Shown here: positions 63,208-64,000 of the stretch, piece after piece
Layout of the letters: each line of letters opens with the position of its first letter
How positions within the stretch are numbered: the first letter of the stretch is position 1
Made by a program: the position numbers and the translations under genes
NCBI GenBank assembly: GCA_003599885.1
Contig: QZKW01000089.1
Span: forward strand, 1 to 64,000
Source: Desulfobacteraceae bacterium
GTDB lineage: Bacteria; Desulfobacterota; Desulfobacteria; Desulfobacterales; Desulfosalsimonadaceae
Direction: 5' to 3'
DNA: 64,000 nucleotides
The notes under the pieces: model-generated
Told to the model about the DNA's origin: nothing
The model's database searches: none
Seen by the model: the letters and a program-made list of their open reading frames with translations, nothing else

Positions 63208-64000
63208 CAATCCCTTTTAAACAGGTTGTCAGTGCGTGGGCGATTATCGGCAGTTCATCAGTCTGGACGGTGCGCATATCCATTAAAAAAATTCCATCTT
63301 CGATACGCCCGATAATCGGCGGATCGTTTTTGCGCATTTTTTTTTCGATGGCGTCAGCGCTCATCGCTTCAATTTCTATCCCTACAGACCGACTCGGCAG
63401 ATGCATCAGCGGCAGAGCCCCCCCGCCGGCCATTGATACGGTGTCCATCAGGCCGGCATGAAGGCGCGGGTCGCCGGAAGCTTCGATCAGGTTTTTGAGC
63501 GATGCCGCTTTTTCTTCAACGGATTCAATCGGGCAGGTCAGCATGTTGAGCGTCGGGATGGACGCGATGGCGGTCTTTTCATCCCGGTAAAGCCGCAGGG
63601 TGCTTTCCAACGCCGCCAGGGTGAGTTTGTCTATTCTTAAGGCACGGGTCAGGGGGTTTTGTCTGATTTTGGCGATGATATCCGGTTTGCCCAGGATAAT
63701 GCCGGCCTGGGGCCCGCCGAGCAGTTTGTCGCCGCTGAACGTCACGATGTCCGCCCCGGCCCGGACGGAATCCTGGACAGTGGGCTCCCTTAGCGGCCCG
63801 TATTTTGAGAAATCGATAAAGGTGCCGGAGCCTAAATCTTCCATCACCGGGAGATGATGTTCTTTGCCTAAAGCCACCAGATCATTCAACGGAACGCTGG
63901 AAGTGAAGCCGACAATCCCAAAATTGCTGGTGTGTACCTTCATGAGCAGGCCGGTTGCATCTGTGATGGCCCGCTGATAATCATACAAGTGCGTCCGGTT
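63188..64000 (-). CDS. selA: L-seryl-tRNA(Sec) selenium transferase SelA (C-terminal part)
   Basis: Converts Ser-tRNA(Sec) to selenocysteinyl-tRNA using selenophosphate and pyridoxal phosphate. The frame is open to the right edge (NRTHLYDYQRAI), so the N-terminal part, roughly 200 residues, lies outside. The PLP Lys is in FSGDKLLGGPQAG (the Asp-Lys pair); VHTSNFGIVGFT, LMEDLGSG-like PVMEDLGSGTFID and the C-terminal RIEDGIFLMDMRTV are family motifs. It implies selenoprotein synthesis. Its last 20 bases overlap the TPR gene. Confidence 0.95.
   Translation of the reverse strand, partial: NRTHLYDYQRAITDATGLLMKVHTSNFGIVGFTSSVPLNDLVALGKEHHLPVMEDLGSGTFIDFSKYGPLREPTVQDSVRAGADIVTFSGDKLLGGPQAGIILGKPDIIAKIRQNPLTRALRIDKLTLAALESTLRLYRDEKTAIASIPTLNMLTCPIESVEEKAASLKNLIEASGDPRLHAGLMDTVSMAGGGALPLMHLPSRSVGIEIEAMSADAIEKKMRKNDPPIIGRIEDGIFLMDMRTVQTDELPIIAHALTTCLKGIDDETTH

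Overview
The window looks like a piece of chromosome from an anaerobic, Gram-negative deltaproteobacterium (Desulfobacterota, most like the Desulfobacterales). This rests on gene content and order: tRNA-Leu–tig–clpP–clpX–lon, a CobA–HemD fusion next to hemC, selA, a TatT lipoprotein, a prfB with a programmed frameshift, a DUF4301 protein and many short minus-strand operons. The lineage is inferred; no rRNA is present. The DNA is moderately GC-rich, with a visibly AT-richer patch at about 10.78-13.1 kb.

Left part (1-14.9 kb), mixed housekeeping and accessory genes: the 3' end of tex; a DEAD-box helicase with a repetitive basic N-terminal tail; a DUF4258/YgiT-type zinc-finger pair resembling a toxin-antitoxin system; a Uup-type ABC-F gene behind a terminator-like leader; a Fic AMP-transferase; a cyclase-FHA protein. 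Then comes the most distinctive unit, a minus-strand operon of arsR, an MddA/NnrU-like membrane methyltransferase and an arsenite methyltransferase fused to a C_GCAxxG_C_C thiol domain, with a near-consensus promoter and two matching TGCA-N6-TGCA sites. Next are plus-strand genes for an O-methyltransferase, an orphan protein, a second methyltransferase and a GNAT-histone-deacetylase-like fusion.

Middle (14.9-34 kb): a minus-strand operon tatT-dppB-dppC-dppD-dppF-dppA for an oligopeptide-type ABC importer; a small secreted protein; an acetoacetate-decarboxylase-like/acyl-CoA-dehydrogenase operon ending in an internally deleted SDR gene; yyaL; an MgtC/DUF4010 membrane protein; mobB; an AhpD-like protein; a rubrerythrin-like protein; a small membrane protein; a DUF547 protein; a ThDP enzyme of the ILVBL/HACL2 type; and a periplasmic YceI protein.

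Right part (34-64 kb), mostly core functions: tRNA-Asp and tRNA-Val downstream of lon; clpX, clpP and tig; tRNA-Leu; tRNA-Pro; the dTDP-rhamnose operon rfbDBAC; then the plus-strand run lnt-prfB-HD-thiE/thiL-DUF296-manC-uppP. A signalling block follows (response regulator/diguanylate cyclase, DUF4301, HPt, atypical protein kinase), then moaA, cobA-hemD, hemC and fmdB, a TPR protein with a decayed GGDEF domain, and the 3' end of selA. The rhamnose, GDP-mannose and undecaprenyl-phosphate recycling genes together supply envelope polysaccharide synthesis; hemC and cobA-hemD supply uroporphyrinogen III and precorrin-2; moaA and mobB serve the molybdenum cofactor.

The best candidate for an incompletely described system is the arsR-mddA-like-arsM(C_GCAxxG_C_C) operon. 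The leader of the ABC-F gene, the GNAT-HDAC fusion and the atypical kinase beside an HPt protein are the next most interesting.
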